In this document: positions 21,455 through 31,854 of the stretch, one piece after another
How positions within the stretch are numbered: the first letter of the stretch is position 1
How the letters are laid out: every line of letters begins with the position of its first letter
NCBI GenBank assembly: GCA_026397395.1
Contig: JAPLUV010000027.1
Location: forward strand, 13,533 to 77,532
From: a candidate division SR1 bacterium
Lineage (GTDB): Bacteria; Patescibacteriota; Gracilibacteria; Absconditabacterales; Absconditicoccaceae
Direction: 5' to 3'
DNA length: 64,000 bases
The notes under the pieces: generated by a model
Database searches by the model: none
What the model was told of the DNA's origin: nothing
The model's input: only the letters and a program-made list of their open reading frames with translations
Translations under genes and position numbers: made by a program

Positions 21455-21835
21455 CTACTGATTATACTTATCTTGATCAGGCGACCATCGTTTCAAGATT
21501 TCAAACCGTCCTGGAATGCTACAGTCGGTTTTGATGAAAAGGGTGTATCGGTCTCCATTTAGCTGATAGTCATAATCGTCAGCAGGAGTACAGCCCCAAA
21601 GGGTATATTCTTCTGTTCCACATTGGACTTTGAGATCGGAAACACGACCTATATCGCCTTCCAATTCATGGATCGTGGTTATAAGATTACCATACTCATG
21701 ATAAGTAAAAATATGGCTACCTCCATTTTGCATTTCATCGAGAATTCTTTGCATTTCCCGGTTTCTCTTGTATTCTGTGCATCCAGTACATATTGCCAGA
21801 GACAGAACGATTAAAAATAAAAGTTGTTTTTTCAT
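21455..21835 (-). CDS. Small lipoprotein, tandem paralogue 3
   Basis: 126 residues. Lipoprotein signal MKKQLLFLIVLSLAICTGC with the modified Cys at about 19. The body has SHIFTYHEYGNLITTIHELE ... GDRYTLFIKTD, matching paralogues 1 and 2 in order. Extra cysteines (VQCGTEEYTLWGC) may form a disulfide. It has no UGA codon. Stop is TAG at 21455-21457. Confidence 0.75.
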   Translation of the reverse strand: MKKQLLFLIVLSLAICTGCTEYKRNREMQRILDEMQNGGSHIFTYHEYGNLITTIHELEGDIGRVSDLKVQCGTEEYTLWGCTPADDYDYQLNGDRYTLFIKTDCSIPGRFEILKRWSPDQDKYNQ

Positions 21836-21867
21836 AAAAAGTGATTTTGCATTATATTTAGAATAAT

Positions 21868-21895
21868 ACTATAAATAAGTAAGGAAAAAAGTCAA
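21868..21895 (-). promoter_or_regulatory. Promoter of small lipoprotein paralogue 3
   Basis: TTGACT (21895-21890), 16-base spacer, TATAGT (21873-21868). It lies just after the stop of the HemW-like gene (21908). Confidence 0.6.
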
Positions 21896-21907
21896 CAAAA
21901 GATTATC

Positions 21908-23239
21908 CTACAAATTTTTCAACACATCCGTGATAATGGAATTAGATACGTCCATGCCAGAGTCAGTTAAGCTTAGTTTTGTTCAGTCAAAGTTTACTAA
22001 TCCTGCTTTCACAAAATCCGCAATCAGCAATCCGTAATTTACAATCAGGCAATCCTTATATTTTGAAATATCACTAATGCCTTCAGCAGTTCTTAATTTC
22101 AAGAAAAATGATTCTATCAAAATATCTTTTTCATTCAGGGAAATAACAGAGGAGTCGTCCTTTCGTTCACCTTTCAGATATGTTTCCAGACTATTCGTAT
22201 TGGTTCGACGCATAGCGTGTGCTAATTGTGTCATCCTGAGAGAATCGAAGGATATATTCGGTTTATTATATTCTTCGCTTTGCTCAGAATGACAAACTTT
22301 TGGATGACAAACAATAAAAGATGAAGCCGAGACTCACAAGCCTAAATAATTTTCCATATTTCGATATACCATATTGTGAATACTTGCACATCATCTTCTA
22401 CAGAAATTAGAAATCTCATATCTCTGGTATCCGAAGTTACTGATCTTCTTTTTTAGTATTTCAAATTCTTTCATAATGAGCTCGTCATTATCGTGTCATT
22501 GCGAACGAAGTGAAGCAATCTCAGTGTTAGGATGGATTCCTTCGCTTTGCTCGGAATGACGAGCGAGTTCATTGTACCATTTTGAATTTTCATGTAATTC
22601 TAAGGTGTATAATGAAAAACTTTCTGCAAACTGACTTTGGACGAATTTCGTAAAAAAGTTTATTCTCGTATCGTCTCGTAATTTTCCGTTCGGTTTAAAC
22701 TTACCGAAGGCGATGAAATCAAAATTAAAAACATTATTCTCTTGTTTGAGATCTCTCAATCATCTCAGAAATTGCGTCATACCTACGAAATTATATGGCC
22801 TGCCAGCTCGTTTCAAAACCGCATCATCCAAACTTTGGATCCCAAAACTAAATCTTATTCTAGGAAATTGTTTATATTCTTTATTTAGTCTTTTTATCAG
22901 ATCATAAATCTGATCCATCGGATACGGATTAAACTCCAAACTGAGTTCGGCGAGATTTTCTACGTTTCGCCTCGTAGTACTACGAGGTTCTGTCTCCTGT
23001 ATTTTTTGTATAATGCGTTGTATTCATTCGAATCAGATGATATTTGGTGTTCCTCCTCAGAAATAAATTGTCTTAATATCTTGCTCGCCAAGCTCCGTTT
23101 TGTAATAATCAATCTCATGTTCCAATGCTTCTAAATAGGCTGGAATGGAATCTTGCATACCAGGAAAAGATGCAAATGAACAGTAATTGCATTTATTTTG
23201 GCAGAAGGGAATATGAATGTATATACTTAGCAAGTGCAA
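21908..23239 (-). CDS. hemW: HemW-like radical SAM protein with in-frame repeat insertions
   Basis: A 443-residue coproporphyrinogen-oxidase-like radical SAM protein; characterised HemW is a haem chaperone. Seen: SIYIHIPFCQNKCNYCSF with the CxxxCxYC cluster-binding motif, the GGGTPN motif after a UGA-Gly at 23057, and FSFGIQSLDDAVLKRAGRPY. The frame (checked for TAA/TAG between the known pieces) runs through two palindromic repeats that add HSEQSEGIHPNTEIASLRSQ near the middle and CHSEQSEEYNKPNISFDSLR further on. These are translated repeats, not family sequence. Stop is TAG at 21908-21910. Whether the organism uses haem is unknown. Confidence 0.85.
22230..22293. repeat. GTCAT...ATGAC palindromic element inside hemW, copy 1
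   Basis: A 64-bp element with inverted ends (GTCATCCTGAGAGAATCGAA ... TTCGCTTTGCTCAGAATGAC). It is translated in frame in the host gene. Related copies: 22495-22560, 30284-30360, 58338-58413. Confidence 0.8.
22495..22560. repeat. GTCAT...ATGAC palindromic element inside hemW, copy 2
   Basis: A 66-bp element (exactly 22 codons), GTCATTGCGAACGAAGTGAA ... TTCGCTTTGCTCGGAATGAC, read in frame within hemW. Confidence 0.8.
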
Positions 23240-23265
23240 GAGGCAAAGAATAAAAGTAAATGTTC

Positions 23266-23362
23266 AAATTATTCCGAATTACCAAATTACCGAGACAATT
23301 TAATAAAATTTTAAATTTATGAATTTCAAAATTATTTTGGAATAATTAGGAATAATTTGGAA
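23266..23362. repeat. AT-rich dispersed element, copy 2
   Basis: AAATTATTCCGAATTAC at the left and TTGGAATAATTAGGAATAAT at the right, like 16078-16178. The surrounding 23240-23422 holds no gene. Confidence 0.55.
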
Positions 23363-23422
23363 AGTATTCATAAATTCATTCCTACTGTAAGTAAGGAAAG
23401 CGAGGAAGAAAGCAAGAAAGGA

Positions 23423-26401
23423 TTAGAAGGGTAGATCGTCATCTCCATCATCTGAAAAGGGAGATGAACGTCTATTCGGTTCTTCGGAAGCAGCTTCGTC
23501 CTTTGGTAATTCATCAATGGCAGTTTGATTATCTATGGAAATAATTTTGGCAACAGTATCTCGTGTCCCGTCTATATCAGCCAACCACATTCTAATATTG
23601 ATGTCATACGTTTTCTCTATTGCGATATCCTGTAAAGAAACAGTCTTTCATTTATAAGATAATTTTTTGTCATCACGTAATAAGATAAGTTCATCAACGC
23701 CAAGATCATTTATGGTATCAGCTATTTCATTGATAATTGTTTCAGTAATTTCGACATAATTTTCTTTCTCTGCTAAGAGCAGAGCTTCTACGACATCTTC
23801 TTCCAAAAATCTATCGATAATAGTAACCCAGTCATCTTCTGACATATCAAAGAGCTTGGATAGTGGCATTGTTGCTCAGGATTGGGTGTGTTGGAGTATT
23901 CACATTTTACTAGAAATGATCATTCATTGAATATCATGATCTCTTAAATATGTTGCCAATCTGTCGGCATAATTAATGGTGGTAGCTATGTTTTGTCTTT
24001 CTTTCATTTTTTTATCTCTTGCAATCATCTCAGGAGAAATGGCTCGATTAGTATCTGCTTTGGTAGATGACAATCTTCTGTAGTTTTGTGTGGCTACCTT
24101 GGGAGCTATGCTCTTGAGATAATCAGCTGCGGCATTTCTCTTGAAGGTACTGACTAATCCCTCTCCATCTCTCTTGGTCATAAAACTAGCAAACATAGGG
24201 ACAATATGCGCTATCTCTGCCACAGATGAATCGACACGATTCTTTCACATATTTTGGACAATATTCCATATGGTTTCTGCATGAGGATGCTGCTCACCAT
24301 ATTGCGTAGCAAACCAAAGAAGAAAGTCTTCTTCACCAAGAAGCATCTGGAGTCCATGAGAAATCATATCAAAACAATAATGAAGCATATCCCAGTATTC
24401 GTCAGACTTGATCCCATCAAGAATCTCTGAGTAGCCAAGTTCTCTGATTCATAATTCAGCATATTCGCAGAAATCTACGATATTATTTTTTTGTTGTTCG
24501 ATCTCATGTAGTTTTTCCTCTAATCATGCTTCACTAAATAATTGTTTAAGTATATCAGTAGAATCACGTCCACGAGAAAAATCAATCATACTTTTGATTT
24601 CATCGACCGTAATACGAAGTCAGTATTTTTTTAGTGTTAGCGGAAAATCTGCTTTGCCAGCAGTCTTTATAATATCTCCATGGCGTGGTGATTTATCAGA
24701 TGTATATTGCTTAAATACTTCAGGCATCTCTACAGCCAAGAGATTTTCTCTTAGTATTTTCCCTTGTAGTCGGACGAGAGGACGTTCTGTTTTTTTATTT
24801 AGTTTATATGCACGAAACATCTCTAGCGTATATGGTTCTTCTATGAGTAATTTTGTGGTTTGTGGAGTTTGTTTTTTGAGGATATCTCGGACGATAGGCA
24901 GTATTACTTTAAAGTTTCGGTTTTCGCTAAAAAATTGCTCAGTAAACCAATCTTCAAAATGTGAACGTGAAAATTTTGGCGATACCCCATCTTCGATTCC
25001 GTACATGAAGTACATGCTCACTACGATGGTGGTCAGTAAAGATTCTTTTTGTTTTGTGTCATCAAATCTAAGCTCAGCCAAAGATATTGTCCTGTCAACA
25101 TCATCAAAAAATGAAACAAATGTTTCTTCATGTGTCTGAATCTTTTCCAAGAGCTCATTATCTACTCGAGAAGAAAATACATCATCTACGAGTGTATAGA
25201 GATGTTGATGCTCGGGAAGATGCTCGTTATTAAAAGGATATTTCTTTTTGAGAATTTTTTCCAAAAGTTCTAAGGTGGTAGGAAAATCATTTTCTACTTT
25301 CATCTTTGATAAATCAAGCTTCCCAGTTTTTAGAAAATAGATGTCAGGATATCTTGCAGAGATTTTTTTTACTATGTCAGACTGGTTTGAGTCAGGCAAT
25401 ATTTCTGCTGTAGTATTTTTATCAGAAGAAATAATTGTTGGGGCTGGCTTAGCATAGACATCAATAGTCTCTCGATTTGCTGTACTAACAATTCCTCACC
25501 ATCCAATGGATCTAATCGGATCAGGAGAGATAATTTCATGTTGTCGTGTACGAACAGCTTCTACTATATCGTCATCAGGTATATCGATAAATTTCGAAAT
25601 AGATTCTGTATGCTTCTTATCATTGTGCTCTAAGCAAAGCAGCTCTTTGTTTTCAATAATGTTTATTCAAGCAATATTATTCTCTGAGAAAAGTATCTCT
25701 AACTTTTGCATAAATGCATAAATTTTTTCTCTAATCTCTGCTCGTTTGAGAATATCCAATTTCCACTGCACTTTATTATTTTCTCATCGTTTGAAAATAT
25801 CTTCCGTAGCGTTGGGAACTGTTTGGATGATCTCCTCTTTAGCTACAGAAAATCCTCCTCGACGATAACCCTCAGGAGAATAATAAAATATTCCTTTCTC
25901 ATAAGAGACATGAGGAATATCAGGGAGAATCTTTTGGCAGATAAGGGTAATGCATTGACTTGTTTGACTACTTCTAGTCTTGGGATCAAGAATGATTTTA
26001 CGTTCGTGAAGCGTTTTTGTTCTGGACTTCGTGTTGGAATTTGTATGTGGGGTATGGGGAACATATCTAAGTAAATCTCGTTTGTGGGGAAAATATTTTT
26101 CAAACTTTGGATCATTGTTTTTTACTCATTGAACGATAGCGAGAAATCTTGTCTCTCATAGTTTGTCTATACTTTTTTGAAAGTGTATTCAAGAGATATC
26201 ATCAAGAACTAAAGAATCTGGATCTGAACTCTCATCAAGAGTGGTCTGTATAGTCTGGATTAACTCTATCTTGGTGTCCGGTTTTTCATCTATAGAAAAA
26301 TTATCCATAGCTGGAGTATCAAAGTTTATTTCTAGTGTGCCAATATTTTTCTTTTCCTTCTGTCTTGCCATATACATATTAGATGGTAAATGGGTTGACA
26401 T
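23423..26401 (-). CDS. Large hypothetical protein with SSB-like acidic C-terminal tip
   Basis: A single 992-residue frame in which the pieces at 26189-26401, 24620-25399, 23924-24223 and 23648-23869 share one phase and are joined by UGA-Gly codons. No signal peptide or membrane span. The N-terminus is polar (MSTHLPSNMYMARQKEKKN). The middle is helical and charged (ELLEKILKKKYPFNNEHLPE). The last residues are RRSSPFSDDGDDDLPF, closely resembling the DDDIPF tip by which single-stranded-DNA-binding proteins recruit replication and repair enzymes. I do not recognise any other domain. A DNA-metabolism role is inference from the tip alone. Stop is TAA at 23423-23425. Confidence 0.75.
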
Positions 26402-26474
26402 TTTATAGCAATAGGAAGAGCTAATTCAAGCTGTTTTGTCTTGAGGAGCTCACAAAAAATAAAGTAAATATAAC

Positions 26475-26502
26475 TTGACATTATTTGCAATATAACTATA
26501 AG
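26475..26502 (+). promoter_or_regulatory. Strong promoter of the 26631-28758 membrane protein
   Basis: TTGACA, 16-base spacer, TATAAG, 128 bases upstream of the ATG. The long leader (26503-26630) is very A-rich. Confidence 0.65.
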
Positions 26503-26630
26503 TGGTATGATGATTTGATCATTAACAAAGGATTACTAAACAGTAATCTCGATAGATTAATACTAGAATCATTTTTTTAAAAAACAAAAAAAAATAATAA
26601 ATAAAAACCAGTAAAAAAAAGTAAAAAACG

Positions 26631-28758
26631 ATGAAAAAAAACAATCTAACAAACGAATGGTCGAAATTCAAAGCAAAGAATTTACAGACCGTAAAAGACC
26701 AGATGCAATTCGATTATGGCGAAGACGAAGCCACAAAGGATGCAATGGCAGAAGCCCTGACCTTCTGGTTATTCTCACGTGGAATAGCAGATAATGAGGA
26801 AAGAAGAAACCTAATTAAAGATCTATTTATTACTGACAACAAGTCATTGAAGTTAGTGTTTATGATTGAAAGTTTGCCAGACAAAGTCTGGAGGAAGCTT
26901 CTCTGGAAGCAGAATATGGATTTTATGAGTTTCGAAAGTTTTCTACGGAGAATTGACAAAGCTCAGTGCGGTGCAATTGAAAAAAGCTATGCCCAATTGT
27001 TTTTCCATGAACAGGTTCCTGAAGTAATGAAAAGAACAGTTTGGAATAAAGTAAAGAACTTTTTCAAAAGAATTTCTAGTGATTCCCTTTTGAAAGAAGA
27101 CTACGTTCTTGAAAACCGCAATCAGAGTAAGCCTGCATGGGCTTTTAACCTCTTGGGGTTGGATTTTGGATTCAGCTTATATTACTTAGGTGATAATGAT
27201 GATACCAAAATTACCAACAAATCTTGGACCCGCTTTCTGTCAATAAAAAACCACATCAACGATTTCGTTGTTGACCAGGAACAGGGAAAATACTGGTGGC
27301 TATACAGAACTGCTAGGTCTAATTATGTTATAAATAGCAAGAAAAATGTGTCGTTAAAAAGTCACATTTGCCCGGGATTTTGGGCAACCTTTCTGCTTCA
27401 TCTTATCTTTTGGATAGGATCTCCAGTTTTGCTTGTCAGTACACTAATATGGCTTGGCATAGATGGTCCACATTGGTATTTGTGGATACCAGCAATACCA
27501 GGTCTCATTACTCCTTTATGGCTATTTGCAGCAACAATAAAACTATTGGATATACTGCTCAACAAAATAACCAAGAACATTAAGTTTTCGAAACCAGTAA
27601 AATGGGTTCTTAAGACCATTGGAATAATGATATTGGTGGCACTCGCACTTGCTATTACAGGAGTAATTACTTTTGTGATAGGATATATGATAGCAAAAAC
27701 TACTCTATTCTTCGGTAATTTCTTGTCTGTATTGTTTGTGGCAAGTGTTTGGTTCTATTTAATAAATGGCATTATTGCATTTGTTAGAATGATAAGAGAA
27801 GATTACGATTGTTGGAAAATATATAAAAAGATTCCTACATGGATAAGAAGACTTGCATCAGTAAGCATCATAGCAAGTGCTATCTGTATCATCGACAAAA
27901 TTTCTCCAGCAGTTATTAAACTGGTTGTATCCATGGCCTTATCCGTATGGTCCTTTATTAAAGATTATCCATACTTATGTATATGGTTTATCATTTGTGC
28001 AGGATTTGTATGGATTGTCATCTGGCTAGAAAATCATAACATATGTTGTTGCTGGATTTATTCTATCTACCTTAGTATTTCTTGGAACAGCAATCATCAA
28101 AGACTTTAGATTTATGCCTGATACACTCAAGTATGCCATTTATGGTATCATAGGTATTATGCTCATATTTGGTGGCTCACTGTGGATCTTAAGAGACAAA
28201 GTAAATATGACGACTATCCATACTTTGGAATGGGCAGACGAAAGATATGCTCACCTCGTACAAAATATATCCGGATGGTATGAGAAGTCACCGTGGTGGT
28301 TTGGAACAAGAAGGCTTTTCCTCTATATAGACGATAAGATATCTGCCGACACTATAGATAAGTTAACAGATAGAGTAATTGCATTATCACAGGAATTATT
28401 CTACCATAACGACAGATATAGATACTGGTTTATTTGTAGAATAATACCGTTCATGACGGAAGAACTCCTCAATAAGATAAAAAAAGAAAAGAGGAATATT
28501 CTTTCACTGGACAATGACTGGGAAAAGGAATTCTATATCAGAAGGATCCTTCTCGGCATTGAAAACCAAGAGGTAGTGAAACAATTGGAAGTAGTAAAAC
28601 AGCACAAAAAAAAGGTTAAAACTCGTGCTAAAAATTTTGCTACCATTATCACTTACCCATGGGAAAAGATCACTCAGTTCTTTGGAACACTAAAAGATAT
28701 TTGGGATCTCCTGAATAAGCGGTGTCCAACGAATGCGCAAAAGAAGTTATTAAACTAA
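26631..28758 (+). CDS. Multi-span membrane protein without UGA codons (frameshift)
   Basis: About 708 residues when two overlapping frames are joined. Frame 1 (26631 to about 28030) has a soluble N-terminal domain of about 240 residues and several membrane helices. Frame 2 continues with VVAGFILSTLVFLGTAII and a further helix (YGIIGIMLIFGGSLWIL), then a soluble Lys-rich tail to TAA at 28756-28758. Skipping the G of CTAGAAAATC (about 28026) joins them as ...VIWLKIITYVVAG. All 28 or so glycines use GGN; no TGA occurs in frame over 2.1 kb, unlike most neighbours. No family recognised. Possible recent acquisition. Confidence 0.7.
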
Positions 28759-28788
28759 TTCGCTAAAACAAGATTTCTTGTTTTGAAG

Positions 28789-28823
28789 CTCTGGTGTTTT
28801 CTATGCTCACCAGAGTTTTTTTT
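28789..28823 (+). terminator. Strong terminator after the UGA-free membrane protein
   Basis: CTCTGGTG, loop TTTTCTATGCT, CACCAGAG, then eight T residues. A textbook intrinsic terminator. Confidence 0.85.
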
Positions 28824-28834
28824 GTAATTATTTT

Positions 28835-30244
28835 TTACACAATATACACAATCCTATCGCCAATATTGGCTTCTGTTGGGCTATCAAAAGTCGCTAATAC
28901 TTGCTCACGACCAATCTCATCATAACTATCAATTTCCGGCGCATGTAACCATGGCCTTATCGTTAACGTTTTAATCCCGCCTTGCGGGACTCCTTCGTTT
29001 CACTCAGTAGCTTTTCAACTTTTCAATGTAAATCACATAATATAACCAACATCTTGTTCTCATTTTCTGACTTTTGACTTGATGACTTGAAGACTTTCGA
29101 CTAACTTTCTCATTTCTAGAAATCTCTTTCTAATCTCTCCACTGGGAACCTTATGAGAAAGTTTTGAAGATGTTGCGAATGGCTCATCATGATATTCAAA
29201 GAGTGCGATATTATCAAAATCTGATTTCAGGACAAATTTTTTCAATTTTTCGAAATCTTTTTCAGTCTCCCCGGGGAAGCCAATTATCAGGTTGGTCCTA
29301 ATGAAATGGACAGAAAAGAGCTCTTTTATGCTAGTTAAAAACTTCCCAATATACTCCTCATCATAAAATCTTCCCATTCTTTTTAAAACAGATGAAGAAA
29401 TATGCTGAAGCGGAATATCAAAATAAGGAATAAATTTCTTAAGCTTCGTTAAATTTTCCAATTGTTTCAACGTAACGACATCAGGATACAAATAGAGGAG
29501 CCTATATTTAAAGTCTCATCTCAGCTTATCTAGTTTTTCCAGTAATTCAAATAACACAGGTTTCCCATACAAATCACTTCCATATCTCGTCGTGTCTTGT
29601 GCTATCAAGATAATTTCTTGTATTCACGCCTTGATCATATGCTTCGCTTCTTCCAGGACTTTCTCTATCGGTAATGATCTTTGCTTTCCTCTAATCTTGG
29701 GAATAATACAAAAGGTACAGCGATTATCGCATCATTCTGCTATTTTCAAATATTCAAATTTTTCTTCCACATTGGTATAGACTCTTGGCCCCTTGCTAAA
29801 ATTGAACTCACCAAAAGTTGTACTATTGTATCAATCCATCAATTTCTTAATCGTAATATTTTCAAAATCATTCCAAGAGAGGTAAAAAAGGTTTGAAAGG
29901 GGAGAATGGTTTGAAAGGAATTTATCCTTTGCACCTTTTATCCCATTATTCCCTTTTAACCCCATATAATATTCTAATCAACATCAAAGTAAGTAGACAA
30001 TTTTTCCATTCGCAAGCAATTCGTGAAGGGTGTCCAGCATTTCTTTTCTTCCCGTTTCTATAAATCCACAGGTATTCAAAAAGACAAAGTCATTTTCTTT
30101 CTCATAAGGATCAGCGAAGTAATTCACTGCATAATGAGGATTATTCGCTCCCATATCAAAAAGATGTCCAAGGAGATACTGGCTATCTACTAAGTTTTTT
30201 GTACATCAGAGGTTTATGAATGAGAAGTTGAATTGTTGTTTCAT
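28835..30244 (-). CDS. rimO: Ribosomal protein S12 methylthiotransferase RimO
   Basis: A 469-residue radical SAM enzyme that methylthiolates an Asp of S12. The UPF0004 domain shows [19 protein letters not shown] and FLNTCGFIE. The radical SAM motif is [20 protein letters not shown], followed by [33 protein letters not shown] and [10 protein letters not shown]. The C-terminal TRAM domain runs through further UGA-Gly codons ([13 protein letters not shown]) to IGDRIVYIV and TAA at 28835-28837. Two regions look like translated repeats: [15 protein letters not shown] near residue 95, and [13 protein letters not shown] inside the TRAM region. Confidence 0.92.
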
Positions 30245-30283
30245 GAATAAGGTTTGATATAAAATGTTATTTCGAGTAATCGT

Positions 30284-30360
30284 GTCATCTCGAACCACTT
30301 CGTGAGAGATCCTACAAAAGCTACCGGGAGATTTCTCCTCTCTTCGTTCGTCGAAATGAC
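30284..30360. repeat. GTCAT...ATGAC palindromic element, intergenic copy
   Basis: 77 bp, GTCATCTCGAACCACTTCGT ... TTCGTTCGTCGAAATGAC, between rimO and the hydrogenase-like gene. Confidence 0.75.
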
Positions 30361-30362
30361 AA

Positions 30363-31244
30363 CTAGATGATCTTATTTCAAAAATCTAGTCATTCCGCAT
30401 ACTCAAATTTTCCTTCTTTCTTTCCCATCTTATCTTTCTTACAATATTCTTTGTATCATTTTACTTTTTTAATTTTTTCCGCAGTCGAAGCAGTAGAAAT
30501 GACTCCAGGTCAGCCAATACAGCCGCCAGGACAAGAGAGCGGATCCAAGAATTTGATGTTAGGATTTTTTTCCATGTACGCTGCTGGCATATTTTTTAAC
30601 TCATCAACTACGAGCACCTGATCTGGGCTCAAAACATCTCTATAGTGCAAGGTATCAGCAACTGCACCCGTGAGAGGAAATACTTTGGTATAGTCGTTAT
30701 AAAATTTATCAAAGTCAGCATCACCACTTTCCGTGACATCAAAACTAAAATCTTTGAACGGAATATTATTTTCTTTGTAGTAATCAAATATTTGCTGAAG
30801 TTCCTTGAACGTTATGGCTGCATCAACGTCGCCTGACTCCTTCGCCTCGATCTTCTTGGTCAAACATGGTCACACAAAAACCGTTTTGAGGTCTGGGCCA
30901 TATTCCTTCTTGATAAATCTACTCATGATTACCATCGGTGAACCGATATCAATTAATTTATCTGCATGTTGTGGATATTTCGTTTTTACATATTTTACAA
31001 TAGTAGGACAATTGGTACAAATCCATTGTTTACTTGGATCGCTTTTGATCAGCTCATGATATTGCATATTAATGATTTTCGCAGCATAGGTCAATTCCAC
31101 AACTTTGCTAAATCAGATCCCTTTGAGCTGGATGACAATATCTGGATAATCGAAATCCACAGGAAAACTCGGTGCAAGCAAGCAAACCGTTTTCTCTGTA
31201 TTCAGCATGTTTATGAGATTCTCTAATTCTGGAGTAAGGGTCAT
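30363..31244 (-). CDS. [FeFe]-hydrogenase C-terminal-domain protein
   Basis: A 293-residue protein matching the iron-only hydrogenase large-subunit C-terminal domain. Three cluster-binding segments are present: WICTNCPTIVKYVKTKYPQH, VFV-UGA-PCLTKKIEAKESGD and LSCPGGCIG-UGA-PG. Between them are LIDIGSPMVIMSRFIKKEYG and VDAAITFKELQQIF. N-terminal ferredoxin domains of classical hydrogenases are absent. The CTNCP form, in place of TSCCP, resembles the sensory or uncharacterised branch of the family, so hydrogen turnover is uncertain. The C-terminal 40 residues are Lys-rich. No maturation genes (hydE/F/G) are seen nearby. Stop is TAG at 30363-30365. Confidence 0.8.
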
Positions 31245-31366
31245 AAGAATGATATAGAATATAAAGCACCTAAGAGGAGCATACGATTTGGCAGAAAAAA
31301 ATCAACTGATCTCTTGTTTTTTCATAGCATATCATTATCAGCAAGAAAAATAAAACTCATAAACTT

Positions 31367-31813
31367 ATGGCAGAAGATGACAGTAACAGTTTACACGGGT
31401 TCCTTAGGGAACAGGGTATTCCCGTAGAAGAATTACCCACACTAATCGAAGTTTCACCATTACATTTAGTACCTATAACGGAGGGGTACAACAAAAAAAA
31501 CAAAGATCAAAAATTTTATGTATGTGTCTGCAATAGTGGCCACAATACATGCTGCGGAGAAACATCATGGACCTATTCCGGTTGGACCATGAGAATCAGT
31601 GGAACAAATGTTATATTTTTTAAGGGAGATAGGATATTTGATCTTACTCAAATCCCCCTGGCTCCAGACATTCTTTTCATTGTATCTAAGCGCGTCTTCA
31701 TTAATGAAGTTGCAGCTAAACGTTGTGATATTCTTCACGTAGATAGTAGGAGAAAAAAGCTACAACGTAAACCAAAAAAACCAGAAACAAATCGTATTCG
31801 ACGACAACATTAA
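31367..31813 (+). CDS. Orphan protein with Cys pairs and basic tail
   Basis: 148 residues, no UGA codon. Starts MAEDDSNSLHGFLREQGIP. The centre has YVCVCNSGHNTCCGETSW, with four cysteines and a histidine that could bind metal. The tail is strongly basic (RRKKLQRKPKKPETNRIRRQ). No signal peptide. It has its own terminator. No family recognised; the basic tail suggests nucleic-acid contact, which is inference. Confidence 0.65.
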   Translation: MAEDDSNSLHGFLREQGIPVEELPTLIEVSPLHLVPITEGYNKKNKDQKFYVCVCNSGHNTCCGETSWTYSGWTMRISGTNVIFFKGDRIFDLTQIPLAPDILFIVSKRVFINEVAAKRCDILHVDSRRKKLQRKPKKPETNRIRRQH

Positions 31814-31832
31814 TTATGTATAATATTTTTTC

Positions 31833-31854
31833 AGGGCTCCCAGGAGCCCTTTTC
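31833..31854 (+). terminator. Terminator between the orphan gene and uvrB
   Basis: GGGCTCC, loop CA, GGAGCCC followed by TTTTCTT. Placed between two convergent genes, so it may serve both. Confidence 0.75.
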
